64,000 nt of DNA from Isoetes taiwanensis (GCA_021234155.1 JAJEKV010000015.1:1708852-1772851), one strand, 5' to 3'; shown: positions 32,351-46,000, numbered from the stretch's first letter. The notes: a model not told the origin generated them from the sequence alone. Numbers and translations: made by a program.

Positions 32351-33664
32351 GGGTTGTGTGAAAATACTGGAAAATGGGGCAGAAAAGACAATTGCTGAGC
32401 AGCAAAAGTAACTAAAATGGACAGATTCATGAAGAAAATAGCAGAAGGGACAGAATAAGGAGGCAGGTGGGCATCTTCGACACTAGGGTAACCTTCCTGT
32501 TCAACACCCATGGAATAAAGGGGGATTGGATGGAGTGGGTTGGAATTTATTAACTTGAGTAGGGCCAAAAGACATATGTGAAAAAGCCATGTTGTGGTAT
32601 GGCAAAGATAGTTGTGAGTGATGGAGTGATGGAGAATGAGTATGAACATAGGTACTCTCCGAAGATTGAAAATACTGGGGAGAGGGGCCATGAAAAGCTG
32701 TTTGACGAGCAGAAATCTAAGCTAGAGGAAATGGCGGCTGAGATTCTCTCAAATAATGGCGCGTAGGGAATGGTGGTCTTGAAAAGACACGAGGAATAGG
32801 AGGTGAGTGTGAGAGTCTGGGCGACCTCCTTCAATATCATGCTCTTCCATGGAGGGAAGAGGTTGTCTGCGGGAATCCTTGTACTGCTGACGGTTTGAAG
32901 ATATATATAGCATGATAACAGGGGTTTTTTTTTATGTTTTTGTACAATTTTTACTAAGATTTTTCTATGATTTCGGTGCCATATTTGATGAGGTGTACTA
33001 AATAGTATTTCTAGAGTGCGCCCTTTCTGGACCCTTGATTTTTGTGGACTTTCCAATGGTCAGCTATGAATGTTCAATATTATTTCAAATTGAACATGCA
33101 AGGCTCGAGTAATGTATTTTAGGGTTCTTTGCATCTGTGTCTGTGAAGTGGAAAACGATGCCAAAAAGCTGTGTTAACGAAGAAATTTAGGCATTTGGAT
33201 ATGATATTCAAGGATGGAGATTGTGTTAATTAATGTGTTTTAAAAAAAAGGGGAAAGAAGATCAGAACGGGTAACATTTAGGGCATGCTGCCGGAACTGG
33301 AGTCGTGAAGCAATCCAAGGCCGGAGCAGATCGATAGCACAAGCAGATGGCCAGTTCTTACAAATCATGTTGTTCCTGTGATTAGGGAGCCATTAGCTTG
33401 GAATGTCCCGAGTATCTCACCATAATGGAAGCCATGGAGAAATCTGACTATGGAAAATGTTTATGAGCTGCTCTTCTGGCTTGCTAAAACAGTGGTTTAT
33501 TTGCGCTGTAGGTTTATTGTCTTAGGTTTCAGAAGAAGTTGAGATGCAAGACGCTTGTTCCGGTTATGGGTTGTGGATTATGGCTTGGCCAACTAGACTG
33601 AAAACAGCCTTGTATGCAGCTGGAAGGGAATTACATGCATCACCCATCATGTTACTTGAGTGAT

Positions 33665-33742
33665 TTTCAGCTAAATGGCACCATATCTCCTCAGATTGGA
33701 GGTTTGCATTATCTTAGGTACTTCAATCTCTCCCATAAGCGG
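33665..33742 (+). pseudogene. leucine-rich-repeat fragment
   Basis: A 26-codon stretch reads LNGTISPQIGGLHYLRYFNL, the plant-type LRR consensus (LxGxIPxxIGxLxxLxxLxLS). No kinase or further repeat is seen nearby, so it is an isolated gene fragment. Confidence 0.5.
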
Positions 33743-34499
33743 TTTTTTGGTCATAAGCAAATATACAGCTTAGAATAGCCACGTTGAGAGGAATGAAGCC
33801 TGATTCGAAAATTGACTCAGGATCATCCTTCATCTTGCCCACTGTGGCTGAGTCTGACATCCTCATTGCAAGAACTTGCAGAAGATTTGCTTGTGGATCA
33901 AAAGCTTGAGTGAACTGAAAAAGAAACAGGGAGAGAGGAATGAATTGAAAAAAGAAACAGGGGGAAGGAGCTCAAGACATGGCAAGTGCAGATGAAATGG
34001 GTATGTGTTGCCAATCTTCTTGTGGTGAAGATTTGACAAAAGGTTTTTATCCATAACAAACCCTGTTAAGCTCCTGCTAGCTGGCTATGGCAAAAAGAGG
34101 TAAGAACCTTTTTGTACCAATGCTTTCTATGGCAGCCTTGCTGGATATTTAGAGTGCCTTTTTCCTGAGTCTGTAAATTGATCCCATAAACACAGATAAA
34201 TGCCCTATTTCTTTAGGGTTACATTTAATACTCAGCTCCAATTGGGAAAGGCTCCAGCAAAGAAGTGCCATGCCCTGAAGTCACGAATATTGCTAGCAAC
34301 ATGGAAACAGACTTGTAGGTATGCACAATGGACAAAACTAGAGATTATTTATTTGTCTTGCTCTACCTTTAGTAGAAGATGCAAAAGCTAAAGATTCTGC
34401 CGAAAGGAACAATCATTATCATCAATCTATCTGTATAGGTGCTTTGCACTGCCATCTTCAAGTTTGTTGGCAGCCTATGTATCTCTAGCAATGACAATA

Positions 34500-34630
34500 T
34501 CAGATGATTTGTATAAAATAAAAGCGTGTTGATTGCATCATTTTATGTAGATGGAGTTTCATCAGATGGTTTGCATAAAGCAAAGGCGTGTTGATTGCAT
34601 CATTTTATCATTTTATCATTTTATGTAGAT
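34500..34630 (+). repeat. 62-bp imperfect tandem duplication with CATTTTAT expansion
   Basis: The unit beginning TCAGATGATTTGTATAAA at 34500 recurs at 34562 with a few changes. The second copy has the octamer CATTTTAT expanded to three. Confidence 0.85.
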
Positions 34631-34639
34631 GGTGTGTTT

Positions 34640-36800
34640 TTTTTTTTTATGTTTTCATTATAGTTATTTTTCATATTATGCATCATCATGGTTATTATTT
34701 ATTTATTTTGCCTTATTACAAGTCATGCTAAGCATCTAAACCTTCTTAGACTCAGCAAAATTCTCGGATGCAATCAAAATACCAAGCTTCTTAGTAACTA
34801 ATATTTAAGTCCTTAAATTACTTATGTTAGCTTTTGTTCTGACCCAAAGCCGCCCCTTCCAACCCCCTCCCTCCTTTTTTTTAATATAACAACCAACATA
34901 TAACCCTAAACCATTACATCGAACACTAAAAAATTAAATTCCTCCTGAAACCCCTTTGGTTTGGGTGCATATATATTCACACGGGGGGTTACTCCGGGCA
35001 CCGAGAGCTGTCGGATGGGCATATTTGCCCTTTATTCCTCGATCTGGACCGTACATAACGATCCTCGTTTGTGGAGTATGTCTGTACAAGTTTTTGTATA
35101 ATGTATATCAAGATTTGCAAAATACTATAAGGTTTGACGAAAAACTTCTTTTTGAGGAAAATCTCTGTAAGACCAGTGATGATTTTAATGGTACTATATC
35201 ATAATTCGAGTATCACTATTTTGGCGATAATTTTATATTCGAAACTTCTTTGGAAGGCGATGAGTTTTACCCATTTAAGAATCTATGTAGTGCATGTGGC
35301 GATAAATGTTAATCACTAACATATTTGTGTAGTACTTGTAAAGATGTCTAAAATCCTGCCGTAGCATTGTTGTCATGACTTCAACATAATCATATACATA
35401 AGTGCCACTAACTAATGTCGTAATCTCCCATTTTGTTTTGGTGATCATATCTGAGAGTAGTATTTTCCTGAATATGATTGTATCCCATTGTAAAGACATT
35501 AAAACAGCTTTATCACATTCTATAGATATTTAAGGATAGTTATGGCACAAATAAAAAATCAAAACCTTCAACTCTATACTCCCTAGGTATATGGAATTGG
35601 TAACTCTAGTTTCTAAGTAGGCGATTTGTTTGAGATTCAAACATTGAGATTATTGATAGAGAGGCGAAAAAGCTCCTTCACAAAGTTCATATAGTTGGCG
35701 AATGTGGTAGAAGATGGAAAGCTTCTCTAGAAAAATTTGGCGAATTAATCTCATTATTTTACTAAAGGAAACCTACTAAGCATAGTGGCAATTTTTTCAA
35801 AAACCCAAAATAGCAATTTTGTGATAAATAGCCACTAAAATCAACACTGTGTAAGACATAATGCGAGACGAGGAAGAAAAGAACAAAGACCCGACAATGA
35901 CGACAGTGTTTGGGGGTCTAAAGCGGGTTCGGGATTGCCTGCAAGATAACCCTTTATGAGGATCCTTGAATGTTATAGACCGATCCTTAGTAAGTGTCAT
36001 GTGGGATTTTGCAGAAGAACTAAGAGACAATGAAGAAAGAGAAAAACAAGAGAGACATCGAAGCCAAAATGAGAATCCCTTGATATGATAAGCAATACAA
36101 TGAGAGTCTCGCTGAAGATAGAGACTTGGAACAAGAAAGTGCTAACTCTTGTCTAACTTATAAGTCTAAGCTTTTGATATATATTACAATAGCCTTGTGC
36201 CCATGCTTCAAAAGCTTGCCAATCTTTGAGAAATCTAGGTGAACCTTTACAGAATCTGAATGAATCTAGGGAATCTACATAGAATCTTGAGGAATGTATG
36301 AGACTAGATATATTCAAGTTGACATAATCCCTACATATGACTTCGACTCCGTATTTTACTCTCATTTTTACGTTGACTTTTGCATTAAAAATTGTCCCAA
36401 CACTCTACATTCTCTAAAATAGATCAGTCCTTTGTATAATAATATCAAGGAATATAAATCAGACAGTACAATATCATAAATTTATTATAGAAAGCATTTT
36501 GGACCAGAACAACTTTGCACTCAGTTGAGCAAACAATGGTCGGCCTCATCAATCCCTAAATAGTAAGGGACTTGTATATAAGGACAAACTACCTAAATTT
36601 CTAAATCCTCTAAATCCAATGATCTTATACTAGAGAAAATATACATTCACCACCTTTGTCGAAGCATTGTATTTGCAAAATTTCAGCTACAATTTCTTGC
36701 TCAATGGCTATGGCTACATTTAACTCCGGCAAGAAAATGTGCACATAATTCTCGATCTTTCTCCACCGTTGTTTCCTAACTGAAGACAATGAATGTGCGC
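34640..36800. other. AT-rich intergenic DNA
   Basis: No recognised gene. Open frames are short and show no motif. A pyrimidine-rich stretch is present at about 34850-34880. Confidence 0.5.
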
Positions 36801-36802
36801 AG

Positions 36803-38172
36803 GCCCGTTTCTAAGAAGATCCCTCATGAAATGCAAATTTTTGGAAATTGTAGAATAAATGACTATTTTTTGATGAAAGATCGCAATAATCCCAAAGTGT
36901 TGCAACACCTTGAAGCTGAAAACAATTCCACTGAACTCATAATGCAAGGTACGTTTTCTTAACCGAGCTAAAATTCTTCTCATTTAGTTGAAACTAAAAA
37001 TGCTTACTTAGAACTCATAAGCAACATACCTATTCCTTAATCGGGCTAAAATTCCTAAATAGAATCTTCCAATTTAGTAGATCAACTCGTGTTTTCTTTC
37101 TGCTTCGGGTACAAGAGAATTATAGGAAAAGATTTTGCAAGAAATGGCCGACACCATTGAGGAAGGAGATGAAAATGAGCCTTACCTCCTTTTCCGACTC
37201 TGATTTTGTTTTGGCCATATTTTTTGCGTATTATACTTCAAAATTGTGTCATATCATTTGAATAATATGTATTGAGTATAAAACGTATGCAGTATTGAAC
37301 CTATCCCTGGTTCAAATGATTCAAGCACATCAGAGGCAGAGGCAAGCACATCGTATGTTGATGAAGAAATCATTTTAGATGAGAATGAAGTGGCTTTGGG
37401 GCACAGATTTTCATGGTGCTTTTGAGGTATTGTTTGCCATATTTGGATTTCATTCTCTTTCTGTCCATTCAATTAGCATTTTCCCATTACAAATTTCACT
37501 CAGCTATTCTTGAAGAGTTTTCTTCACTAAAAGTCTAACTTACTCCAGAATGAGCAGTCTATACCCATGATATAGTGGGCGATGATTGTATACCATCTAT
37601 AACTTAGATATTGAAACACGTGAACAGCTTGGAAACCCATTTCTAGTGTAATAAAATCAGTGCAGTCGATTAGTAGGGATGCAATTGCATATGTTACGAA
37701 AAAAATACACACCGAGGTGACAAGATATTTCAAACATACTACATTTTGATACTTCTGCTTTTAACTCTAATGTTACTGCTTTAATACTTGTGCTTTGAAC
37801 TTCAATATTTGTGCTTTGATACTTGTGCTTTGAATTTAATGTTTGTGTTTTGAGTGTGATGATTTGATTTTAAGTGTCATACTTGTGCTTTGAACTTTAA
37901 GATTTGTGCTTGACTGATTTTGACTGTAATAAAACTGACATGCTATCGGTGTGAAATTATAAGCATATAGTTTTTCACATGCTTGTTAATATTAGGCATG
38001 GTGTCACCAATTGCATAGTACTTCAGGGAATGACAGGCTTCTTTATCATGAGCCCGAGGAGAACCTTTATCTTGATGTCCAAACCTCAGAAAGCAAAGAA
38101 TACTTCTTCCTACTTTCTGCTGGTGGAACTATATCTCTTGTACTTTACATGAAGAAGGGAGATCCAACAAAG
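36803..38172 (+). pseudogene. oligopeptidase B-like serine protease (S9A) pseudogene, N-terminal part
   Basis: Four exon-like blocks match the N-terminal propeller region of plant oligopeptidase B in the right order. Block 36803-36948 reads KKIPHEMQIFG and LQHLEAENNSTEL, flanked by AG and GT. Block 37115-37190 reads EKILQEMADTIEEGDENEPY after an in-frame TAG. Block 37293-37420 has YVDEEIILDENEVALGH, then GAFEV after a frameshift. Block 38027-38172 has DRLLYHEPEENLYLDV and SESKEYFF, again flanked by AG and GT. The catalytic Ser-Asp-His domain is absent downstream, and the blocks in between are missing. Active relatives cleave short peptides after basic residues. This copy is dead. Confidence 0.65.
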
Positions 38173-38179
38173 GTTGTCT

Positions 38180-39400
38180 AATTTTTATAGTTTGTATAAA
38201 CATAATGAAAATACTTTTAAATTATCGTTAGTTAAATCTCTTGCATGATAGCTACTTACAATAAGAAGTCAGATATTTATCATAGAATTGTTGATAAAGA
38301 TTTTTTATAAGAACTTCTGAACTTTAAGTATTGTTTCTTATTACGGTGCAATTTTTATTTTTGAAAGTATTACCTAGAATTCTTATATATAATTTATATA
38401 AATTATTTTATTTTTAATTGAAGGTGGTGTATTATATTTATATTTATGTTTTGGAGTAAAAAAACAAAAAGACTCTTTTAGAGGGAGTTTCCACCTTTTA
38501 ACCTAATGAAAACAGAATAGGCTTTAAGTCTTGATTATGACAGATGCTGAGAATAAGTATAATGTCAACATTTAACATCGTAACCAAATAGAAAAAATAG
38601 AACTTAGAAAATGCATACAAATTATATTTCTGAATTTCTAAATCTTTAATTTCATAAATAAGTTATAAATATATTATTTATAAAATATCATTTTTCAAAC
38701 ATTTGAAAATTATTGATTGTCAAAATTTTTAAAGACATTCTATGAAATAAAATTTGATACTTTTAAATATTAGTCTAGTAATATTTTGAGTTGTTTCTTC
38801 GTATTTTAACCATGTTGCCATTGTTCGAAACTGAATTTTATATTAATTACTTATATAATAATATATCATATACATATGTATTAAAGTAAGTACTAATATA
38901 TGGTAAAGAATTGATAAATAACTAAATAATATGAATATAGAAATGTAAAATATTTTAATAAAAGTGGTCATTTTAGTGAAGGGCTGATAAATTTTCTCCA
39001 TTTTCATTTGAATTGCATCTTATTTAGTCATTCCTCTGCATGCCTAAATAAAAAGATGGCATTCTCTGAATGGCCAAAGACCTCAATAATGGTATAGCAA
39101 CATTCAAAATTAACCCTTGCCAATAAGTACTATTTTTTTTTGTATAGTGGAGTTCGTATGCTCCAAATAACAAACACACCAAGTTCTTTTTGTATAGTGG
39201 AGTCTATATGCTCCAAACAAGATGACGGTGCAACGATGTGTTTGTACTCTTCCTAACAATATTGTACATAATGGTTACACTTGGATGCATTGGCCAATGA
39301 TATTTGGAGATCCTAATAGAAAACATGTTGTTGTGCCTAAGGGCGAATATTCGCTAAAAGGCAAATATCCTCAAATTTTTAAAAATAATCCATGAATCTT
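38180..39400. other. very AT-rich intergenic DNA
   Basis: No gene is seen where the protease catalytic domain would be expected. The phrase 'TTTTTGTATAGTGGAGT..ATATGCTCCAAA' occurs twice near 39135-39220. Confidence 0.55.
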
Positions 39401-40760
39401 AATTAGGTTCTCGAAAAATTAAGAAGGCATCAACTTTACGCAAAGTTATTCGAATGTCACTTCGCCACTACAATGGTAAGAGTATTTGGAGCATGTACAA
39501 TCAGCCGATGGCACCAAAGAATGTACACAAGGTGAGAAGCTTCTTGGGCTTAGTAGGTTATTATAACTTTGCCAAGATAGAAGCACCATTGACGGACCTC
39601 ACCAAAATAGAGAAAATAAAGAACTGGGTGGATCATTAGCATAAAAAGGCACAAGAAGGATTTTAGAAGTTAAAAGAAGCTTTGACAACCAACCCAGTCT
39701 TGACTTTATCAAATCCAGAGAAGAATAAGTTAGTGGCAACCGACGTTAGCAAGATTGCGACTGGAGAAGTGTTGATGCAGAAGGAAAGAGCCGTGGCATA
39801 TGCAGGAGGCATATGACTTTCAAAAAATGAATGACGCCAAGACTCACGATCCAAGTCGTGGCATATGACTCTTAGAAAATGAATGATGCCACGACTCGCT
39901 ATCCAACCCAGGATCAGCAGGTGCTAGCAATAGTAAGGGCACTTAAAATTTGGAGACACTACTTGTTGGGAAGGAAGTTCTAGTTGGACTCCGACAACCA
40001 GTCTTCAATGTGTCTTCACCCAACTACATCTTAATCTAAGACAGAGAGATGGATGGAATTCCTGGAGAAGTATGACTTCGAGATAGGATACAAATCAGAT
40101 ACCAAGCAAGAGTCTCCTAGATATCACCATTCATGATAAATTATTGCTATCAATGTTTAACTCCAGACACTTGGCACAATCCAATGTTCAAAGTAGATTT
40201 CTCAAAAGGTGTTGGCAAATATGCAACAAATAGTCGAAGAAGTTTGTGGGATATCTGCTAATAGCAAAAGGCCATCATAAGAGCTTAACAAATAAGCATT
40301 GGACTATAAAGGAGTTCTAAGTAGAATGACAATATTTGGCTTAACATAAAAGTCAAACAAGCAAAGCTCCACATTGGCAACTACAATAAACTTGCTACAA
40401 GGTGGGCTGGACCATTTAAGATAGTCCAAAGAATAGGTAACGAATCCTACAAATTGGATCTATCAGCTCACTTGAGAACCCGTCTAGTTTTTCATGCAAG
40501 TCGACACATCCCGAATCCAGATGAAGTATTGGAGACAGCAGCATTGTTGGAAATAACCATCGAACAACTTGAGATTATTCCAAAAGTTCTTCTTGACAGA
40601 TCATTCAAGAAAATAAGAAGATCACAATTTCTCCAATACCTTGTCAAATAGACGGACTTAGCTGTGGAAGATGCTACATGGGTACTATAATAAGATCTTG
40701 AGAAGAGTAACTACAATTTATGGATCAATGCAAAGCTCGACTCATCACCGAAATAATCGA
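39400..40760 (+). mobile_element. internally deleted copy of the chromovirus family
   Basis: The fragment carries VRSFLGLVGYYNFAK and RNase H-like sequence, then jumps directly to the late integrase and C-terminus: RHIPNPDEVLETAALLEITI and RRSQFLQYLVK. These parts align with about 2100-2640 and 3550-4140 of the element at the left of the window, so roughly 0.9 kb is missing between them. Many stops interrupt the frames. No LTR is recognised at either end. Confidence 0.75.
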
Positions 40761-40769
40761 TACCGACTC

Positions 40770-42640
40770 GATAGGTGAGTGGAAGGTAAATTAAAGTCTA
40801 CTTTCGATGAGACAAAAATAAATACCTTTGAGAGATAAGAGTCATATATATAGTTTGCTGTTAGGAGAGGGCGGCTACCTACTCCAGAGATCTATGTTGA
40901 TAGACCTAAGTAAACTCCGTCAGTGATGATTATTGAGCAAAACTATTATGCTATAAAGGTCGTGATTTTTGCCGTGAAGGACTCACATGCAGAGCCGAGA
41001 TGTCCTCACGCCTTGGAATCCCTTGGTCTCGGTTTTGGCATGGACTTTGGAGCTAAAGTTGATGTTGGACTCTTCCCACACGATTCCCTCCCATACCTTA
41101 GAAATAGGCGGAGATAGAGAGTGTGGGAGAGGGATGTGCGGGCAATGAGCCATAATAGAGCCCATAAGAAAGAGGAAACAAAGTCTCAAGGTTACATTTT
41201 CAAATATAAATCACGTGTCCTCATTTTGGCATTTCTATACAATTGTCTTATAATATGATTGCACACATCCAATATGTTTTATTCTTCAAGATCCAATATA
41301 TTGAGAATATTTTCCATATTCAAAACAAGACTGCCTTGTAAATTAAGTTCTAAATGTGTTTAGAGTTCACTAAGGGTTGTTCCTCTACATTGTGAATACA
41401 TCATTAAGCTCGAGGATTATGTTACATAATATGGAGAGAGATCCCCATGGCTGGCTTAATATATCAAGAAACAACTTTTGAATGCAAAAGCGAGTACTAT
41501 TATATTCTCTCTTAGGTTATATCAATGACATCACAACTGCCAAGCCATGGAGAGACATGGAGAATGTAGATATTTAGAACGCAAACATATACAGACAGTT
41601 TGCTCAGCATTTCTTAATATTCAAGGAACTTGTCAGCTGCAAAATCCAAATCTGCCTGACTGTCATCATGGTATTGAAGCAAACAGACTAAACATATGTG
41701 GAGGAACCACCGCTATGCCTTATTGTATCTGCTATCCTCATCGAGTTTTTTCTCGAAAACGTAAAGGACTGCATTCAGCCTTATCCGCCAATGTGACATT
41801 AACATGTATCAATTATTCTTTAAGCGAATGTACGGTGCCGTTTTTGCATCATTTTTTGGTCAATATTCTGAAATTCGTGGTCTTCATTCTGCAATGTTAG
41901 TCCACATTCTGCCAAGATTTGAACTAGATCACCCACGTGTCAAGTATGGTTTGGTGAATGCTGCTCGCCCTTCACGTTGGGCGAATCGCCGGAAGTGCCA
42001 TTTTTTGGGCTTGCAAAGGGCCCTCCTGTGATAAGGGCAAAAAATGGCGCTCTGGGCCATCCCCTATATAAAACCTCAATTGGAAACTTATTTCATGTTT
42101 TTTCTCCCATAAAAGCCTCAAGTGGGAACTTATTTCATGTTTTTTCTCACACAAAAACCTCAAATATGATGTAATAAACAGAAGGTTCAGATTACTGTCT
42201 ATTTTAGCTTAAATTATAAGACGCAATGTCTCTGCCACCATCACACAACAGCGCCACTATCCCCTGTTTTCTCTGCAGCGCTCGGCAGAGTCCCTATAGC
42301 AGTTCGAGTTTCCAGATGCTTGCAACAAAGCTCTTCATGTTTAACTCGACAGGATGTTAGAATGCTCGGAGTCCGTCTGCGTGACAGAAATTTCCATAGC
42401 AGCCCGGAGCAGAGCTACGGCCACTGCTAAGCAAGAGTCAAAACAGAGTTAGTCTTCATTTTGTAACAGAGTTCTTGATGAAGAAGACCTTCAATTTCAA
42501 ACACTACGATTGAAAGGGCCAGACCTCCACAGCTGAATCCCTCAAGAACCCCATAGCTGAATCTGGCAAGACTGCCATAGCCGCAGTTAGCAATCTTTTT
42601 TCCAATGACACGTGTCATAATCTGAACCTTTTGTTTATTA
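40770..42640. other. intergenic, no recognised gene
   Basis: No domain is seen. The longest frame (41547-41900 plus) lacks any motif. A 41-bp tandem repeat is listed separately. Confidence 0.5.
42071..42152 (+). repeat. 41-bp tandem repeat, two units plus partial third
   Basis: The unit 'AAACCTCAATTGGAAACTTA...' at 42071 is repeated at 42112 with four or so changes, and a third copy starts near 42153. It follows a CTATATAAAA sequence at 42064. Confidence 0.8.
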
Positions 42641-42646
42641 CGTCCC

Positions 42647-42744
42647 GTAATCCACCGCCGGCGCACATCACGCCCTCGTAGGGCTTCTCGGCGGCACCGC
42701 CTCGAAGCCCTACGCGGCGTAATGCAGCACTGCCGGTGAATTAC
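42647..42744. repeat. 98-bp GC-rich near-palindrome
   Basis: GTAATCCACCGCCGG at 42647 pairs with CCGGTGAATTAC at 42733-42744, and the inner arms CGTAGGGCTTC / GAAGCCCTACG (42677-42713) pair exactly around a short GGCGGCACCGCC centre. Almost the whole 98 bp can fold. The base composition is far richer in GC than its surroundings. It ends about 290 bp before the SAE2 start codon. Confidence 0.85.
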
Positions 42745-43035
42745 ATAGTCCATTATGAACTTATTACCAGTGGTTGATCAAAATCAAACCATTCCATTTC
42801 AATTCTCTTGGCCTTGGATAATAGGCTGGACCATTGAACAATCCACAACATTTGAGAGTGTTTCTTCTTTTAATATAATATTATTCATATAACGATTTTA
42901 TAACAGTTCTTCCTGCCAAAGATCAACGGTGAAGATTATACCTTTTTTTCAATCCTACCAAACTGGGTCCGCCGGAGCTCTGATTATTTTTTTGTTCAGA
43001 AACTTTGGCGATCCCAGTGAGGAGCTTGCGGCGCA

Positions 43036-46000
43036 ATGTCTTCGCCGGAGGAGGTAGCAGCAATTCAGGCAAATGCTTATACGCCATTTCCCCTGTGCTT
43101 ATCAAATTTGTTTTTTTTTCTGTGTGCTTCGTACCCATCTGCGATTTTTTTGTATTTTTTGGTCGAGTTTCTGATCTCTTTTTGGTTCTTCAGGGGTCGA
43201 AGATCCTGATGGTCGGAGCTGGAGGAATTGGATGTGAACTGCTTAAAACGCTGGTTTCGTCTGGTTTTAAGGACATTCACGTGGTGTGTAACACTTTGAC
43301 CAAGCTTTACAGTAGTTTTCTCTGCTCAAATTGTAAGCGCTTGGTTGAGAACTTCAAAGCGCGAGACATTTTTGGTGGAATTTAGTGTGCTGTGAGTTAA
43401 ATGGGAGGATCCATAAACCCTAGGAATTGGTAGCAGTGGTTGTCCCAAAGCTCGCAGAAGATTGTGCCACGCCAAGATCTAGAAAGCCATTGTTTAGTAG
43501 ACTGGCAGCACGTTCGGCATTACTTTCATACACTCTAAGGCATTGGTCCTCTTGTTTCTTCCGAACTTTTATTGTGCATGTTACGTTTGAGAATCAAAAT
43601 TATTATGGTACCCTTACAAAATCATTATGTACAGTATTGTCCAAAAGATAGCCAAAAAGCTTAGCTCTTATTTATATTAATAAAAGGCCGTGTGTTTTTT
43701 GAGTGTTAAAGCTCATTTGTACGCGCTCTAGCCTCTGCTTTTATTTATGACTTAGTTCCAAATAATAAGTGGAGTAAGCACAATACTTACTTGACTACGT
43801 GTTTATAGATTGATATGGACACCATCGAAGTCAGCAACTTAAACAGGCAGTTTCTTTTCCGAAAGTTCCATGTTGGGCAATCAAAAGCTAAAGTGAGTCA
43901 TGGCACGGTAGTTCAGTCACAAAATTAAATTTGTTTGTTAAATATCTCCTTATATGAAGTCACCATATCAGGCATTACATCCCAGGTTGCACGCGAGTCT
44001 GTCTTGAAATTTCGTCCAGATGTGAACATTGTTGCTCACCATGCAAATATCAAAGACAAGGAGTTTGATATTGAGTTTTACCAGAAGTTCAATGTGGTAC
44101 TTAATGGGCTGGACAACCTTGATGCAAGAAGACATGTTAACAGGCTTTGTTTGGCGGCAAACGTACCACTGGTTGAGAGTGGAACAGCTGGTTATTTGGG
44201 ACAGGTATGTGACTAATAAAGTAGATGCATAAGGTTATATTTGATGTTTGTTTGTGATATTTCCAGGTCACAGTACACATAAAGGGACGAACAGAATGCT
44301 ATGAGTGCCAGGAGAAGCCTCCACCAAAGACATATCCAATTTGTACTATAACAAGTACACCATCAAAGGTCTAGATATGATTTGTTTTTAAGGGTTTCAA
44401 TATGGAGCATGTAGTCTTTCTTTTTCTGATAGGACGAGGGTGGTTCAGTAAGTCAGGGATGTTTATTGTTTTACCACTGCTTTGATGTTCTTCTTCATCA
44501 ATAAGTCAGTAGAAAGGTAGTCATATTACTCAATCGGTGAAGGTGTTTTCTAAAGATGACATTTGAAAAGTTTTATAAGAACTGATAATCTAGTATTGAA
44601 TTATGATGATAGTGTTAACTGTCGAAACGCCTGCGAGAAATGCTTGTTTCAGTTTCTAGCTTCCTGAAGTTATCATGTTATGTAGTATGGAATTATATCT
44701 TCTAAAGCTTATAAATTGTTGATGCAGCCTGTCCATTGCATTGTCTGGGCCAAAGAGCTAGCATTTACTAAGCTTTTCGGGGACAAAACCCAGGCAGCTG
44801 ATTTGCAATTAGGTATGGTGGAGGCACCTTTGAAAGAAGAAGATAGTACAGCACAGCCTAAGTTGCAGAATGGTGAAGCAGCAATTGACTTGGCTTGCAG
44901 GATTTTTGACCAGATCTTTGGTCAGAACATCGAAGTGGCCTTAAAAAACGAGGATGCTTGGAAAACTAGGAGAAAACCATCTCCACTTTATATTCAGGAG
45001 ATTTTACCAGGAGGAAGTGGAAAGCTCGATGGACATGATTTCACCCATTCTTCTGTATCGGCAATGACAATTCTGGGCTTGCATGATCCGCAAAAAGTTT
45101 GGAATATAGAAGACAGCGCAAGAGTATTTTTGACATCAGTCAGATTGTTCTTTGAAGCACGAAGTAAGGTACAACAACTTTTTAACAAGAGGCATTGCCT
45201 GCATAAATTGGACATCTCATTCCCGTGTGCTTAGCTGAAGGCCAAATCTGCATGTTTATGACGACTTGTTCTTTTGTTTATGTGCATTTTAATACAGCTT
45301 TTGATCCATATATAATCTCCAGGAAATAGGAAGTTTAGCTTTTGACAAAGATGACAAATTAGCGTTGGAGTTTGTCACAGCAGCCGCCAATTTACGGGCC
45401 TATTCTTTTGGGATCCCAATGCTGAGCCTCTTTGACGTAAAAGGAATTGCAGGGAATATTGTCCATGCAATAGCAACAACGAATGCCATAATTGCTGGTC
45501 TGATTGTCCTTGAAGCAGTTAAAATCCTGACAAATAATCTTGCTGATTCTAGGTATATGCAATTTCCTTTGTTGTCACGGCTTTTTTCATTTGACATGGC
45601 ACATGAGAGAAGTTTCTTGCTTCAAAATATTGCAATGAAATTTTGTTTGTATCACCATAGCATAAGCCTCCTTTTCCTTTGGAAATTTGGTAATTTATTT
45701 AATTGTTGAAGCCTCCGTGAAGAAAGCATTCTGCTGGAATTGGAGCCATAGAACATTGTAGTCTTTGCCATTGTCCTACTTTGCAATAGAACATGTTCTC
45801 CTACTCATGCTGCTGTAAGTAGCGAAGCCTTAGCCCAATGCACTAGCCAAGATAAACATTAAGATCTACTCGCATCTATAAGTTCCTTTTTGAATAATAT
45901 TGATATTGTCTATGTCAAAATAATTGCCAGAACTTTTTATCTGATCATCTATAGGATAGTTTCTGAGGTTTGATTGATATTATTTGCAGGTCCACATATT

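Noticed and set aside
32149-33056. 180-aa and 168-aa minus-strand frames
   Set aside because: Most of their length shows no domain. The supported gag-like similarity lies in a different frame with stops.
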